A stretch of 64,000 bases of DNA from Coriobacteriaceae bacterium AM113-163 (GTDB lineage: Bacteria > Actinomycetota > Coriobacteriia > Coriobacteriales > Coriobacteriaceae). The position numbers and the translations under genes were made by a program. The DNA lies in contig JAQDWB010000003.1 of assembly GCA_027673765.1 (NCBI GenBank), forward strand, positions 1 to 64,000. The letters run 5' to 3'. The notes under the pieces are model-generated. The model was not told the origin of the DNA, ran no database searches, and saw only the letters and a program-made list of their open reading frames with translations. Positions 16,391 to 24,673 of the stretch are shown piece after piece; within the stretch, counting starts at the first letter, position 1; every line of letters starts with the position of its first letter.

Positions 16391-16898
16391 AATCTCCCTC
16401 CAGCCATTCGGGACGCGATTGATACGAGACATCGACTTTGAGCTCAACGTAGCCGCCCTCGGCGGTACCACCCATAGCCTGTGCAAACGCACCGATCACA
16501 GGCAACGGCTTGACCTCGCCGGAAACGGACACGGACGAGACGCCACCCGCACCGGCCCGGCCAAGCTCGATATCCCACGACAACGGCCCGCCGGCATGAA
16601 AGATCGAAACGTTGGGCACTGCGGTAAGCCGGCGGCGGGTGAACTCCTTAAGATCATCGTCCTCCGCCGTCGTCGTGGTCATGAGCCGCGCGGTCTCGGC
16701 GGCGGCAGACTCCATGACCGCGCGCGTATAGAGCAGGCACACCGGTTGCAGTGCGAGAAGGATGAGCGTCAGAAACGTCGGCAGCAAAAAAGCGGACTCG
16801 ACCGTAGACTGCGCCCGGTCCTCACGCGCGATATCAATACAACGCGATGTCCTTAGCGCCCGCAGCGGCGTCGATAACCGGCATCGAGGCAACGCCAT
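16362..16898 (-). CDS. TadE-family minor pilin, start uncertain
   Basis: Minor pilin with signal EDRAQSTVESAFLLPTFLTL, a long hydrophobic helix ending near VCLLYTRAVMESAAAETARL, and an extracellular domain ending WLEGDYDSWIAAWD. The A-E-T-A-R-L stretch after the helix is the TadE/TadF hallmark. No ATG or GTG lies just before the signal. The nearest in-frame ATG (16898) would overlap the upstream gene by 65 bp; CTG or ATT codons near 16840-16865 are alternatives. Its end overlaps the TadG-like gene. Same operon as flp and tadABC. Confidence 0.75.
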   Translation of the reverse strand: MALPRCRLSTPLRALRTSRCIDIAREDRAQSTVESAFLLPTFLTLILLALQPVCLLYTRAVMESAAAETARLMTTTTAEDDDLKEFTRRRLTAVPNVSIFHAGGPLSWDIELGRAGAGGVSSVSVSGEVKPLPVIGAFAQAMGGTAEGGYVELKVDVSYQSRPEWLEGDYDSWIAAWD

Positions 16899-17052
16899 GG
16901 GATGCCGCCCGCTCAACCAGCGCCGCCAAGCGCCCATCGGTGCCGGCACGCCAAAGCCCCGCGATCGCCAGCACGATCGATAACAGCGCCACCGTGACGA
17001 TGGCGTATTCGACCGTTGCCTGGGCAGACTCCTCGCGCAGGACGTCATGCAT
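16834..17052 (-). CDS. Small TadE/Flp-like pilin
   Basis: 72-residue exported protein. MHDVLREESAQATVEYAIV gives a class III-type signal with the E at +5 and Tyr after it, as in Flp-type prepilins. One hydrophobic helix follows (about residues 14-35) and then a short polar tail. AAGGAGGGG precedes the ATG. It differs from the Flp gene at 17581 by a longer mature tail, and may be a minor pilin or second pilin. It sits between a bitopic membrane protein gene and a TadE gene in the tad operon. Confidence 0.78.
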   Translation of the reverse strand: MHDVLREESAQATVEYAIVTVALLSIVLAIAGLWRAGTDGRLAALVERAASHGVASMPVIDAAAGAKDIALY

Positions 17053-17053
17053 T

Positions 17054-17617
17054 TCACGACCCCTCCTTTGAGTTCGATGCCTGCGGGCTCAGGCGGATCA
17101 CGCGCAGGCGGCACGAGGCATCGCCGGCATCCGCAGCAACCGTCACCATATCGACCCAGCCACGTCCATCGCGCACGATGGCGCCCCATACGTTGCCCTT
17201 AATATCGAGATAGCCGCTCAGGGCGAGCTGGGCCGTTGGCACCTCGCGGTAGGCGCGTAACATATCCGCCGCTGCCTCGGTCATCGGTCGGTCCTCGGAC
17301 CATGCAAGCCGGACCGCAATCGCGTTGCCCTCAGGCGAATCCGTCGCAGTGGCAGACCGCTTGTCGAGCGTCCGCAGAAAGGTTTGCGCCGTGACAGCGA
17401 CATCCGAATCGTCCGCATCTCGCATCTCATCTTTTTGAGACGCTACCGCCGAATCTGAGCCCAAATCGGAGGCGGTCCCAGGACGCTGCTGCCGCGCGGC
17501 GTTAAGCCCCCAAAGCACCGCCGCTATCGCCACGGTCAGGCAAGCAAACACCAGCAGTACCCCGATGGGGCGCTCGCCCTCTACAGGCTGTTGATGCCCT
17601 CGCTGATAGCGTTCCAT
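17054..17617 (-). CDS. Single-pass membrane protein of tad operon
   Basis: 187-residue protein with a short basic N-terminus, one hydrophobic segment (IGVLLVFACLTVAIAAVLWG, near residues 18-37) and an extracellular domain with no recognised family. The mature part is acidic and ends in a predicted strand-rich region (GYLDIKGNVWGAIVRD). It overlaps the end of flp by 37 bp if the ATG at 17617 is used; the SD there (AAGG) is weak. Its position between flp and pilin-like genes implies a role in pilus assembly, but this is inference from position only. Confidence 0.65.
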   Translation of the reverse strand: MERYQRGHQQPVEGERPIGVLLVFACLTVAIAAVLWGLNAARQQRPGTASDLGSDSAVASQKDEMRDADDSDVAVTAQTFLRTLDKRSATATDSPEGNAIAVRLAWSEDRPMTEAAADMLRAYREVPTAQLALSGYLDIKGNVWGAIVRDGRGWVDMVTVAADAGDASCRLRVIRLSPQASNSKEGS

Positions 17618-17814
17618 AGATCTTGGACCTTGCCCTTAAATGCGACGATGGCGATAATCGCGATCACCACGAGCACGCCGACCAAGATGGCATACTCGGT
17701 GGTACCCTGTGCGCTCTCCTCCTGCAATAGCTCCTTGGCGCACTGACGAACATGTGCCGCCCGGCAAAACGCCCAGCCCTGGACCTTGCCAGCAGCGTCA
17801 GTCATCGTGTTCAT
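17581..17814 (-). CDS. flp: Flp-type major pilin
   Basis: 77-residue type IVb prepilin. A 34-residue leader is followed by the processing-site motif SAQGTTEYAILVGVLVVIAI, in which cleavage after the Gly would leave TTEY at the mature N-terminus with Glu and Tyr at the conserved positions. The mature pilin is a short hydrophobic helix plus KGKVQDLWNAISEGINSL, as in Flp/Fap pilins. GGGAGG lies 5 nt before the ATG. The leader is unusually long for Flp. It is embedded in the tad operon directly after tadC. Confidence 0.88.
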   Translation of the reverse strand: MNTMTDAAGKVQGWAFCRAAHVRQCAKELLQEESAQGTTEYAILVGVLVVIAIIAIVAFKGKVQDLWNAISEGINSL

Positions 17815-17824
17815 GTATTCCTCC

Positions 17825-18466
17825 CTACATCATCCCGCCTGCTCCCAGCAGCGGGCCCAATATGGACAGAAGCAACGCCGGCAAGATGAGCGTGCCGGTG
17901 GGAATCAGCAGCTTGACGGGCGCACGCTCGATCTCGCGCTCGACCGCGGCGCGATGAGCCGCACGGATCTCGCGACTTTGAGCGGCCAGCGTCTCGGCAA
18001 GTGGGGCACCCAGGGCGAGCGCCTGCCCCACCGTGATGGCAAAGGTCTCGAGCGCTCGCACGTCCAAGTCGCGCGCGGCGGCCAACAACTCGTCCTCACG
18101 CGTGCCCACGCCCACCTGCCACGCCATGCAGGCTCGCTCAAGGCGAAGAGCCAGCACTGACCGGCGGTTGGCGCAGAAAATCTCAAGCGCCGCATCAAAC
18201 GAAAGACCGGCCGAAAGACCCAAGCGAACAACATCGATCATCTCGGACACTTCGCCGAGCGACACTCGCGCCGGGCCGCCCGCTCCAACCGCGCCCTTCA
18301 CTCGCGCGGTCAGAGCATCGACCACCGAGCGACCCGCGGCAGCGACCAGCACCGCCTCGCGCTTGCAGGCCCCTGCGATCTTGCGTGCATCCGCCCGATC
18401 CAAACCCGTCGCGACAAATACACTCAGGGCGCACAGGCAAGCCGCAACTGCAACCGGGGCGCTCAT
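17825..18466 (-). CDS. tadC: TadC-like type II secretion F-domain protein
   Basis: Inner-membrane platform protein for Flp pilus assembly. The 213-residue protein has an N-terminal hydrophobic segment and a central T2SSF domain with VSEMIDVVRLGLSAGLSFDAAL and LETFAITVGQALALGAPLAETL. A C-terminal pair of hydrophobic segments ends LLIPTGTLILPALLLSILGP. The ATG at 18466 overlaps the tadB stop by 4 bp (ATGA), indicating coupling. It pairs with the TadB-like protein, as in all tad loci. Confidence 0.88.
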   Translation of the reverse strand: MSAPVAVAACLCALSVFVATGLDRADARKIAGACKREAVLVAAAGRSVVDALTARVKGAVGAGGPARVSLGEVSEMIDVVRLGLSAGLSFDAALEIFCANRRSVLALRLERACMAWQVGVGTREDELLAAARDLDVRALETFAITVGQALALGAPLAETLAAQSREIRAAHRAAVEREIERAPVKLLIPTGTLILPALLLSILGPLLGAGGMM

Positions 18467-19389
18467 AGCTCCACCCGCATAATGCGCCGGATAACCACCA
18501 GGGCAACGGCGTTGAGGGCAAGACCCAGCACCACAGCGCCCGCACCGGCAGGCGTCGCAAGACCGCGACGAAAATCTGCCGAAAGCAGCGCCAACACCGC
18601 GCACATGCCCGCCGGCATCGCCGCGACCATATGCGCAGACATGCGAGCCTGCGACGTCTTAACATCCAGGCGGCGCTTGAGCTCAATGCGCTCCCCCACC
18701 ATGCTCGACGCCTCGGACAGTAAGTCGGCAAGCGGAGCGCCGGTGCGCTGAGACACCTTAAGCGCCAAGGTCACAAGCGAAAGACCGGGGGCGTCGATAC
18801 GCACGAGCAAGTCATCGAGCGCGTCGGTCGCCGAGATGCCGCAATCGATCGCCGCCGCCACCCGTAAAAACTCGGTATGCACTGGCTCTTGCGCATGAGC
18901 GCCCACAAAGCGCATGCCCTGGGCCAGCGAATGTCCCGAGGCAAGCGACATGGAAAGTGCGGTAAACGCCTCGGGCATTGCCTCTTCTGCATCGTGTTGC
19001 TCGCGCCGGCTCTCAAAGCCATCCCGAGCGGCACCAACGGCAAACGGAGCAACAAGTCCCAAGGCAAATCCGAGGGGCGATAACGACACCATCGTTAGTA
19101 AAACGCAGCAGACACCGCTCGATAGCAGCAGAAACGCCAAACATCCCGAAGCATCCTCGATCACGAGGCCAAGGCGATGCGCCGGAGCCAGCGATGCCCA
19201 CGAACGGGCGATCTTTTTCAGCAGATCGTTTTCCACCAGCTCACGCGGCAGCTTCTCTGCCACCGTCTCGAGCGCCTGACGTGCCAGCTCCGCCGGCGGT
19301 ACCTGCGGCACACGAGGTTCCGCCCCGCACGCCGTCGCGACAGAAAGCCCTGCCAAGCCCCCTACGACGAGGGGCACAGCGATCTCCAT
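18463..19389 (-). CDS. tadB: TadB-like type II secretion F-domain protein
   Basis: 308-residue integral membrane protein, partner of TadC in the platform under the pilus ATPase. It has an N-terminal hydrophobic segment, then two helices near residues 85-125. The T2SSF domain includes PEAFTALSMSLASGHSLAQGM and ALKVSQRTGAPLADLLSEASSM, and the C-terminus has hydrophobic helices (AAMPAGMCAVLALL and ALNAVALVVI). It overlaps the tadA end by 28 bp. The domain order is typical of TadB. Confidence 0.88.
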   Translation of the reverse strand: MEIAVPLVVGGLAGLSVATACGAEPRVPQVPPAELARQALETVAEKLPRELVENDLLKKIARSWASLAPAHRLGLVIEDASGCLAFLLLSSGVCCVLLTMVSLSPLGFALGLVAPFAVGAARDGFESRREQHDAEEAMPEAFTALSMSLASGHSLAQGMRFVGAHAQEPVHTEFLRVAAAIDCGISATDALDDLLVRIDAPGLSLVTLALKVSQRTGAPLADLLSEASSMVGERIELKRRLDVKTSQARMSAHMVAAMPAGMCAVLALLSADFRRGLATPAGAGAVVLGLALNAVALVVIRRIMRVEL

Positions 19390-20690
19390 TCGTCCACCTC
19401 CTCTTGTGTGAGCGTCCCCGACCGCAGGCCTTCTGCGATAAACGGCGGCTCGCGGTCAAGCGTCCAGGTGCGCTCGGCGGCATCGAACGTCACATAGCGC
19501 TCGAGCTCTACGCCGCCCGATGCGGCGCGTCGCACCCCCGAATACGAGGAGACGAAGCGCCTGCCATCGGCGTGGCGCTCGGACATCACGATACCGTCGA
19601 GCGCCATGGCAATCTGCTCCTCGATGAGCTCACTCGGCAGGTCGATGCCATAACGTGCAAGCAACGTCAGACGCACCACGGTCTCCTGTTCTGAACCCGC
19701 ATGAAGTGTGGTGAGCGACCCGTCGTGGCCCGTGTTCATGGCCTGCAACATGTCGCAGCACTCGGCACCGCGCACCTCGCCCACCACGATGCGGTCGGGG
19801 CGCATGCGCAGGGCATTAGTTACCAGGTCGCGGATCGTCACCGCGCCTTCACCCTCAATTGAAGCCTCGCGCGCCTCTAGGCGCACCACGTGCGGATGAT
19901 GCGCAAACTTGAGCTCGGCAGAGTCCTCGATCGTCACGATGCGCTCGCCGGTGGAAATCTCACATGACAACGCGTTGAGCAGGGTGGTCTTACCAGATCC
20001 CGTGCCTCCCGCAACCGCCAGGTCCTGTCGCAGCGACACCGCGCACGACAGCAGCTGCGCATACCAAAGCGGCAGCGACCCCAGCCCCACAAGCTCGTCC
20101 AGCGAGCAGATACGGTCCGAGAACTTTCGGATGGTGAGAATCGGTCCGTCAATCGCCACAGGCGGAATCACCGCGTTGACGCGATAGCCCGTTTTGAGGC
20201 GGGCGTTGACGATGGGGCTGCGCTCGTCGATACGGCGGCCAAGTGGCGAGATGATGCGGTCGATAAGCACACGGATCTGTTCATCATCCTCAAACGCATG
20301 CTCGATGGGGTACAAGACGCCGCCGCGTTCAAAGAAAGCCGAGCGGCAGCCGTTGATCATGATCTCGGTAACGGTGTCGTCCTCGATGAGCGGCTGCAAC
20401 GGCCCCAAGCCCACCACGTCATCCAAAATCTCGTCGATGATAGTCTCGCGCTCGGGCGTCGCGAGATCGGTCGGCTCCTCAACATTGAGCGCCGCCTCCA
20501 CCGCAGGACGCAATTCCGAGCGGGCAAGTGCCGGGTCGATATAGGCGCTGATACGCGCCACTTCGTCGTAACCCATGCGGTCCATCACGGCGCGCTTGGT
20601 GCGTCGTTTCACGGCGCGGCGACGCCCCGCATCTACAGGCGCTGCCGCCGCCGCAGCGCCGGCAGCCTTAATCCTCGTTTGCAGGCTCAT
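19362..20690 (-). CDS. tadA: TadA/CpaF secretion ATPase
   Basis: Hexameric ATPase that powers Flp pilus polymerisation at the cytoplasmic membrane. It has 442 residues. The N-terminal domain leads to [21 protein letters not shown], typical of CpaF. A Walker [18 protein letters not shown], the Asp box [20 protein letters not shown] and Walker B region [16 protein letters not shown] follow, then the His box [16 protein letters not shown]. Start at 20690 overlaps the tadZ stop by 4 bp. The N-terminal 35 residues are basic and alanine-rich. Confidence 0.95.
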   Translation of the reverse strand: MSLQTRIKAAGAAAAAAPVDAGRRRAVKRRTKRAVMDRMGYDEVARISAYIDPALARSELRPAVEAALNVEEPTDLATPERETIIDEILDDVVGLGPLQPLIEDDTVTEIMINGCRSAFFERGGVLYPIEHAFEDDEQIRVLIDRIISPLGRRIDERSPIVNARLKTGYRVNAVIPPVAIDGPILTIRKFSDRICSLDELVGLGSLPLWYAQLLSCAVSLRQDLAVAGGTGSGKTTLLNALSCEISTGERIVTIEDSAELKFAHHPHVVRLEAREASIEGEGAVTIRDLVTNALRMRPDRIVVGEVRGAECCDMLQAMNTGHDGSLTTLHAGSEQETVVRLTLLARYGIDLPSELIEEQIAMALDGIVMSERHADGRRFVSSYSGVRRAASGGVELERYVTFDAAERTWTLDREPPFIAEGLRSGTLTQEEVDEWRSLCPSS

Positions 20691-22339
20691 CGCTGATCAC
20701 CCTCGCGCGACCAGGGAAGGCGGATACGCGGGCGTTCGGTGCGCGTTGCACGGTCGGCGACCATATCGCTCCAAGGGCCGACGGCGCACCCCAGTTCCAC
20801 GAGCATCTCGCGCGTGGCCTCGCGCACGCTAGTCGCAAAAGCGCTGGTCTGCCCCACTGCCTCGTCAGCGCGCCCAAACGCCATGAGCGCGGCGAGATCC
20901 TGCCCGCCATCGGCGATACGAATCTTGGAGCTCAACGCACAGGCAATCTCAAAGCGCATGGCGACGTCCTCGTCTGCCCCGCGCGCACCGAACCGGTTGA
21001 ACACGGCGCTCATGCGCGTGCGCGGCACACCTACTCGACTTGCCAGTTCAATGACGCGCGACGCCGATGTCGCGGACGACACCGCCGCATCGCCAACGAC
21101 CAGGCAACGGTCGCTCGCCGCCACCGCAGCCGCCACGGCGTCGCCCCAAAAGACCGAGGTATCGATAAAGACCACGTCGGATTCGCGACGCAGGACATCA
21201 AGCAGTAGCTCCACCGGACGTGCCATGAGCTCGGCTTGCTCGGGCGCCGCGACGGGACCCCAGAGCGTAACGCCCGGCGCCACGCGCATCGAAGCGGCTA
21301 CGATATCCGGCTCGGTGAGCGTGCCCGCCGCCGACGGCTCGATAAGTGCCGCCATATCGCGCGGAGCATCGACGCCTAACAAGTCGTAAAGGTTTCCAAA
21401 CATCAGGTCCAGGTCGAGCACGGCGGCACGCAAGCCCAACAGCGACGATGTGTGTGCCATGGTGGCAACGATCGTCGACTTGCCGCAACCGCCCGAACCC
21501 GAAATAGCGCAGATGACTGGAGCTCGATGCGGCGGAGCGGCAGCGTCTGCCGGCGGCATCGGAGGCGGCGGGGCGGGCGTCGGTGACAGCATCCCCGTCT
21601 CCCCCGCCGCAACCACGTGCTGCGTCCAAGCCGGCATGGCTGCTTGTTCGGTCTGCGAGGCAGGCTCGTTCTGCGCAATCTGCTCATGCTGCATCAGCGA
21701 CAACTCGCCGCACCCGGCAAGGCCCTCAACTTCGTCGAGTTCATCCACCAGATGCACGCCGTGCACGTATCCCATATCTACTGCCGGGGAGTCGCCAGCA
21801 TGCTGCGCCGGCCCTCCAGCGTCATCGTATACAAGGGGGTTCCGGGGGCGCCGACCATGCTCGGCTTCCGCTTTTCCATAATCATCAACACGCGGGCCTC
21901 TTGTAGCGCGAGGCGCCCCGGGTTCCCTATCAACAAAAGCATCGGGCTCAATCGTCATGCGCCGATCGGAATCAACCGCTCCCTCGCCCGCGCGCCCGTT
22001 GCCGCATATACTGTGTGCAGCGATGACCTCGGTCGCCCCCGCGCGAAACAGCCCCTCGATATCCGACGGATCGAGCGCTTCTATCAACACGACCACGCGA
22101 CTCACGCGGCCTTCGGCCGTCAGGCGCGCAACAGTCTTGCGCACATCTTCGGTATCAAACAGAGACGCCGCGATGATGGCAGCCCCGCGGCGCGACGGAA
22201 ACGCCCGCGCCATGGAAACCAGCCCGTCCAGGTCACCCACGCGAAGCACCTGTGCACCCACATCACGGCCCTCGACTTCCCGCTGCAACAGCCCGTAATC
22301 GCCGCACGCGCAGCACGCAAGCCAGATCGCCTTCATCAC
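20687..22339 (-). CDS. tadZ: TadZ/CpaE-like MinD-family localisation ATPase
   Basis: 550-residue protein expected to place the Tad machine in the cell. The N-terminal ~120 residues look like a degenerate receiver domain, typical of CpaE/TadZ. An unusually long proline- and glutamine-rich linker (about 120-270) follows. The C-terminal MinD/ParA domain has deviant Walker A SGSGGCGKSTIVATMAH and the DLDLMFGNLYDLLGVD segment. Switch regions are less clear: VVFIDTSVFWGDAVAAAVAA sits at the Walker B position with Asp conserved. It overlaps cpaB and tadA by 4 bp each. Confidence 0.87.
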   Translation of the reverse strand: MMKAIWLACCACGDYGLLQREVEGRDVGAQVLRVGDLDGLVSMARAFPSRRGAAIIAASLFDTEDVRKTVARLTAEGRVSRVVVLIEALDPSDIEGLFRAGATEVIAAHSICGNGRAGEGAVDSDRRMTIEPDAFVDREPGAPRATRGPRVDDYGKAEAEHGRRPRNPLVYDDAGGPAQHAGDSPAVDMGYVHGVHLVDELDEVEGLAGCGELSLMQHEQIAQNEPASQTEQAAMPAWTQHVVAAGETGMLSPTPAPPPPMPPADAAAPPHRAPVICAISGSGGCGKSTIVATMAHTSSLLGLRAAVLDLDLMFGNLYDLLGVDAPRDMAALIEPSAAGTLTEPDIVAASMRVAPGVTLWGPVAAPEQAELMARPVELLLDVLRRESDVVFIDTSVFWGDAVAAAVAASDRCLVVGDAAVSSATSASRVIELASRVGVPRTRMSAVFNRFGARGADEDVAMRFEIACALSSKIRIADGGQDLAALMAFGRADEAVGQTSAFATSVREATREMLVELGCAVGPWSDMVADRATRTERPRIRLPWSREGDQR

Positions 22340-22995
22340 TCGTCGCCTCCGCTCTTTTTGCCGCGCGCCGTGGCGGGAATCGTCAAGCTGACCGTTCCCT
22401 TGCCCGAGGCTCCCAGCAGTTCCTTGACGTCTTCGGGGTCAGCCGCCAGCGTCACCCATTCGATCTTGCCCTCGCGCGTGGAACCGGAATCCTCACTGGT
22501 ATCGATCACGTACGCGCCGCACAGCCGATCGGTTACGCCGTCTTTTTGCACGTACACGTCCACGTAGCTGCCCACGCCCGCAGCACCGCCGACCGAGTGC
22601 TCGGCATCGACCGCCACCGAAACGGCGACCTTGCCCTTAGGCACCTCGAGCTTGCGGCTCTCGACCTTGGTGTAGACATTGCAGATCACGGCGTTTTTGG
22701 GAATACGCGAAGTCGTCACGTCGCCGCGCACCTGGCGCAGCTCGGTCGCCGCGTCACGCGGCAGCAGACTCGTCAGCCACTCCTGGGTTATGACATTGGT
22801 CTCATCGAGGGTCTCGCCCACATCGATATCGCGCGCCGCGACGCATACCTCGACGCGATCGCCACCGTACTTGGCCAAGGTCTCAGCCTGGACCTGTTCG
22901 GCTTGTGAGCGGATCGATGAGCCGTAAACCATGCAGAGCAGAGCAGCGAGCACGCCCGCGACCAGACTGATGGCGATGCGCTTGCTCTTGTTCAC
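22336..22995 (-). CDS. cpaB: CpaB/RcpC-like SAF-domain pilus assembly protein
   Basis: 219-residue bitopic protein, first gene of the tad operon. The N-terminal membrane segment (IAISLVAGVLAALLCMVYG) is followed by an SAF domain: RVEVCVAARDIDVGETLDETNV. Then comes the RcpC/CpaB region with VPKGKVAVSVAVDAEHSVGG and GSYVDVYV. GTG at 22995 was chosen because AGAGGAG lies about 6 nt upstream; an ATG 15 bp earlier has no SD. In Gram-negatives CpaB works with the secretin; here no secretin is expected, so it may act in the cell wall. Confidence 0.85.
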   Translation of the reverse strand: MNKSKRIAISLVAGVLAALLCMVYGSSIRSQAEQVQAETLAKYGGDRVEVCVAARDIDVGETLDETNVITQEWLTSLLPRDAATELRQVRGDVTTSRIPKNAVICNVYTKVESRKLEVPKGKVAVSVAVDAEHSVGGAAGVGSYVDVYVQKDGVTDRLCGAYVIDTSEDSGSTREGKIEWVTLAADPEDVKELLGASGKGTVSLTIPATARGKKSGGDE

Positions 22996-23195
22996 GGCCG
23001 CTCCTCTCATGGCAGTGCCGGGCGAATGCCCGTACCACCATTGTCTGGGCGGTCAGAGTGCAAAGCGGCGCAATCGCAATCTTGGTTTTCGATGTCAAAC
23101 CAATCGCTGACCAAAAGCTGACCAGCCCGTCAAGCTCGTGGCAAGGTTTTGGTCAGAACGTCGGCAAAACGTATATTTAGAGGCGATTTGGCAGC
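22996..23195 (-). promoter_or_regulatory. Leader region of tad operon with repeat modules
   Basis: Contains a consensus -35 TTGACA on the minus strand (23093-23098) but only a weak -10 17 nt later. Upstream, 23107-23156 carries CTGACCAAAA ... TTTTGGTCAG inverted ends and two modules also found at 55507-55555. This may be a promoter or operator for pilus expression. Confidence 0.4.
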
Positions 23196-23231
23196 AAAAA
23201 AGCCGCCTCCCAAACAGTTGGAAGACGGCTG
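23196..23231 (-). terminator. rsgA terminator
   Basis: Minus-strand hairpin AGCCGTCTTCC / GGGAGGCGGCT followed by TTTTTT, just after the rsgA stop. Confidence 0.8.
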
Positions 23232-23247
23232 TCATAGGAAAATTCAA

Positions 23248-24432
23248 TTACAGATGGACATCGGGGTCGAGCATTTGGGCACTCACGCGCATGGATGACG
23301 CCAAGTTTTGGAACGTCTCCAGACGCAGGCTGTCAATCTGTCCCGCGTCCTCGGCCTCGCGAACGGCACAACCCGGCTCATGGGTGTGTGTGCAATCACC
23401 AAACCGGCACGCGCGCGACGCCTCCACGATCTCGGGAAACGCGCGAGCCAACCCCCGTTCGTGACCCACAAGCGGCAGGCTCCGCAGGCCCGGCGCATCG
23501 GCGATCACGCCGGCGTCGCCCGGCAGCGCCACCATCACACGCGCGACGGTAGTGTGACGACCTTGGTCATCGCGCTCGCGCACACCGCCGGTAGCCAAGG
23601 TGTCGTGGCCCAACAGCGCGTTGAGCAGCGTCGACTTGCCGGCACCCGACTCGCCCAAAATCATGGCACAGCTCCCGGCGGGCACGCAGGCGCGCACTTC
23701 GTCTAAGCCGCGGCCCTCGGCAGAAGACGTCACGATCACGCGCGCGTCCGGACCCACCAAGCGGCGCACGCGGTCCAGATCGCGCTCGAGCTCGTCGGCC
23801 TCGCAACGGTCGGCCTTAGTGAGCACCACCACCGGCTCGGCATCGCAATCGAGCGCCAGCACCAGCGAGCGCGCCACGCGGTCGAGCAGCACCTCGCCGG
23901 CACCGAGCGCCTGCACGATCAGCACGCTGTCGACGTTGGAGCAGAGCACCTGGCGCTCGCCGCGGGCACGGCCACGCCAACGCTCAAAGCTCGTACGGCG
24001 CGGCAGTACGCACTCGATCACGCCCATGTCGTGCCCGGGAGCACGGCGAACCGCCACGCGGTCGCCCACGGCGGGCAGCAAGACCTCGTCCTCGCCACGC
24101 GACTTGGCAAACCCTACGGCATGCTCGGCACGAAACGTGTCATCGGCAGTCGCCACCAGCGGAAACCCGCGGTCCAGGCGCACCACGGCACCGAGCTGCA
24201 TCTGCTCGGACTCCTCGGCCTGTGCGCAAAAGTCGTCAAATGCAGCCTGCTGAGCCGCGTCGACCGGCAGGTCATCGAACGCCGGAACATCCTGCAACGC
24301 GTCAAGCCCCGGTACACTCGCCAGCAACTCCTCAGCAGATGCGGGAGCTTCGGTCGCGAGCTTCCGACGACGATCACGCTTAGCCCGCGCCCCCGTCGTC
24401 TTTTTCTTCGCCTTAGCCTTAGCCTTAGCCAC
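23248..24432 (-). CDS. rsgA: Ribosome small-subunit maturation GTPase RsgA
   Basis: Circularly permuted GTPase that checks late 30S assembly. It has 394 residues. A lysine-rich N-terminal tail (AKAKAKAKKKTTGARAKRDR) precedes an OB-fold. G motifs are in permuted order: G4 VVLTKADRCE, then G1 GESGAGKSTLLNALLG, then G3 DAPGLRSLPL. The C-terminal zinc finger is CRFGDCTHTHEPGC. GTG at 24432 is supported by GGGAGG 6 nt upstream; the in-frame extension to 24537 is not needed. It sits between the P-type ATPase terminator and the tad leader. Confidence 0.93.
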   Translation of the reverse strand: MAKAKAKAKKKTTGARAKRDRRRKLATEAPASAEELLASVPGLDALQDVPAFDDLPVDAAQQAAFDDFCAQAEESEQMQLGAVVRLDRGFPLVATADDTFRAEHAVGFAKSRGEDEVLLPAVGDRVAVRRAPGHDMGVIECVLPRRTSFERWRGRARGERQVLCSNVDSVLIVQALGAGEVLLDRVARSLVLALDCDAEPVVVLTKADRCEADELERDLDRVRRLVGPDARVIVTSSAEGRGLDEVRACVPAGSCAMILGESGAGKSTLLNALLGHDTLATGGVRERDDQGRHTTVARVMVALPGDAGVIADAPGLRSLPLVGHERGLARAFPEIVEASRACRFGDCTHTHEPGCAVREAEDAGQIDSLRLETFQNLASSMRVSAQMLDPDVHL

Positions 24433-24481
24433 AAACGCCTCCCAGCACCAAACCACACAACTGAGCAGGTATTTTACCCAC

Positions 24482-24517
24482 AAAAAAGAGTCGGTCGAGC
24501 AAACGCTCGACCGACTC
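24482..24517 (-). terminator. Terminator of P-type ATPase gene
   Basis: Minus-strand perfect 13-bp hairpin GAGTCGGTCGAGC with a 4-nt loop and TTTTTT tail. Confidence 0.85.
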
Positions 24518-24545
24518 ACATACTTTCCCTCAGCCAATGGTCCCG

Positions 24546-24664
24546 AGAGGTTATCCGAAGGCCCGCCCGCCGGGAGGGGTTTCTTCCGAGCGATCCCGCA
24601 GCGCGAAGCGCGAGGACCAGCGAGGAAGAAACCCCGCAGGCGGTCGGGCCGGTGGGAAGGATGG
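24546..24664. repeat. Long imperfect palindrome (ERIC-like)
   Basis: Arms of about 50 bp pair across a short centre, including GGGGTTTCTTCC (24577-24588 region) with GGAAGAAACCCC, and GGCCCGCCCGCC with GGCGGTCGGGCC. It would form a long hairpin in the 3' UTR of the ATPase gene. Confidence 0.7.
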
Positions 24665-24673
24665 CCTTTCGAC

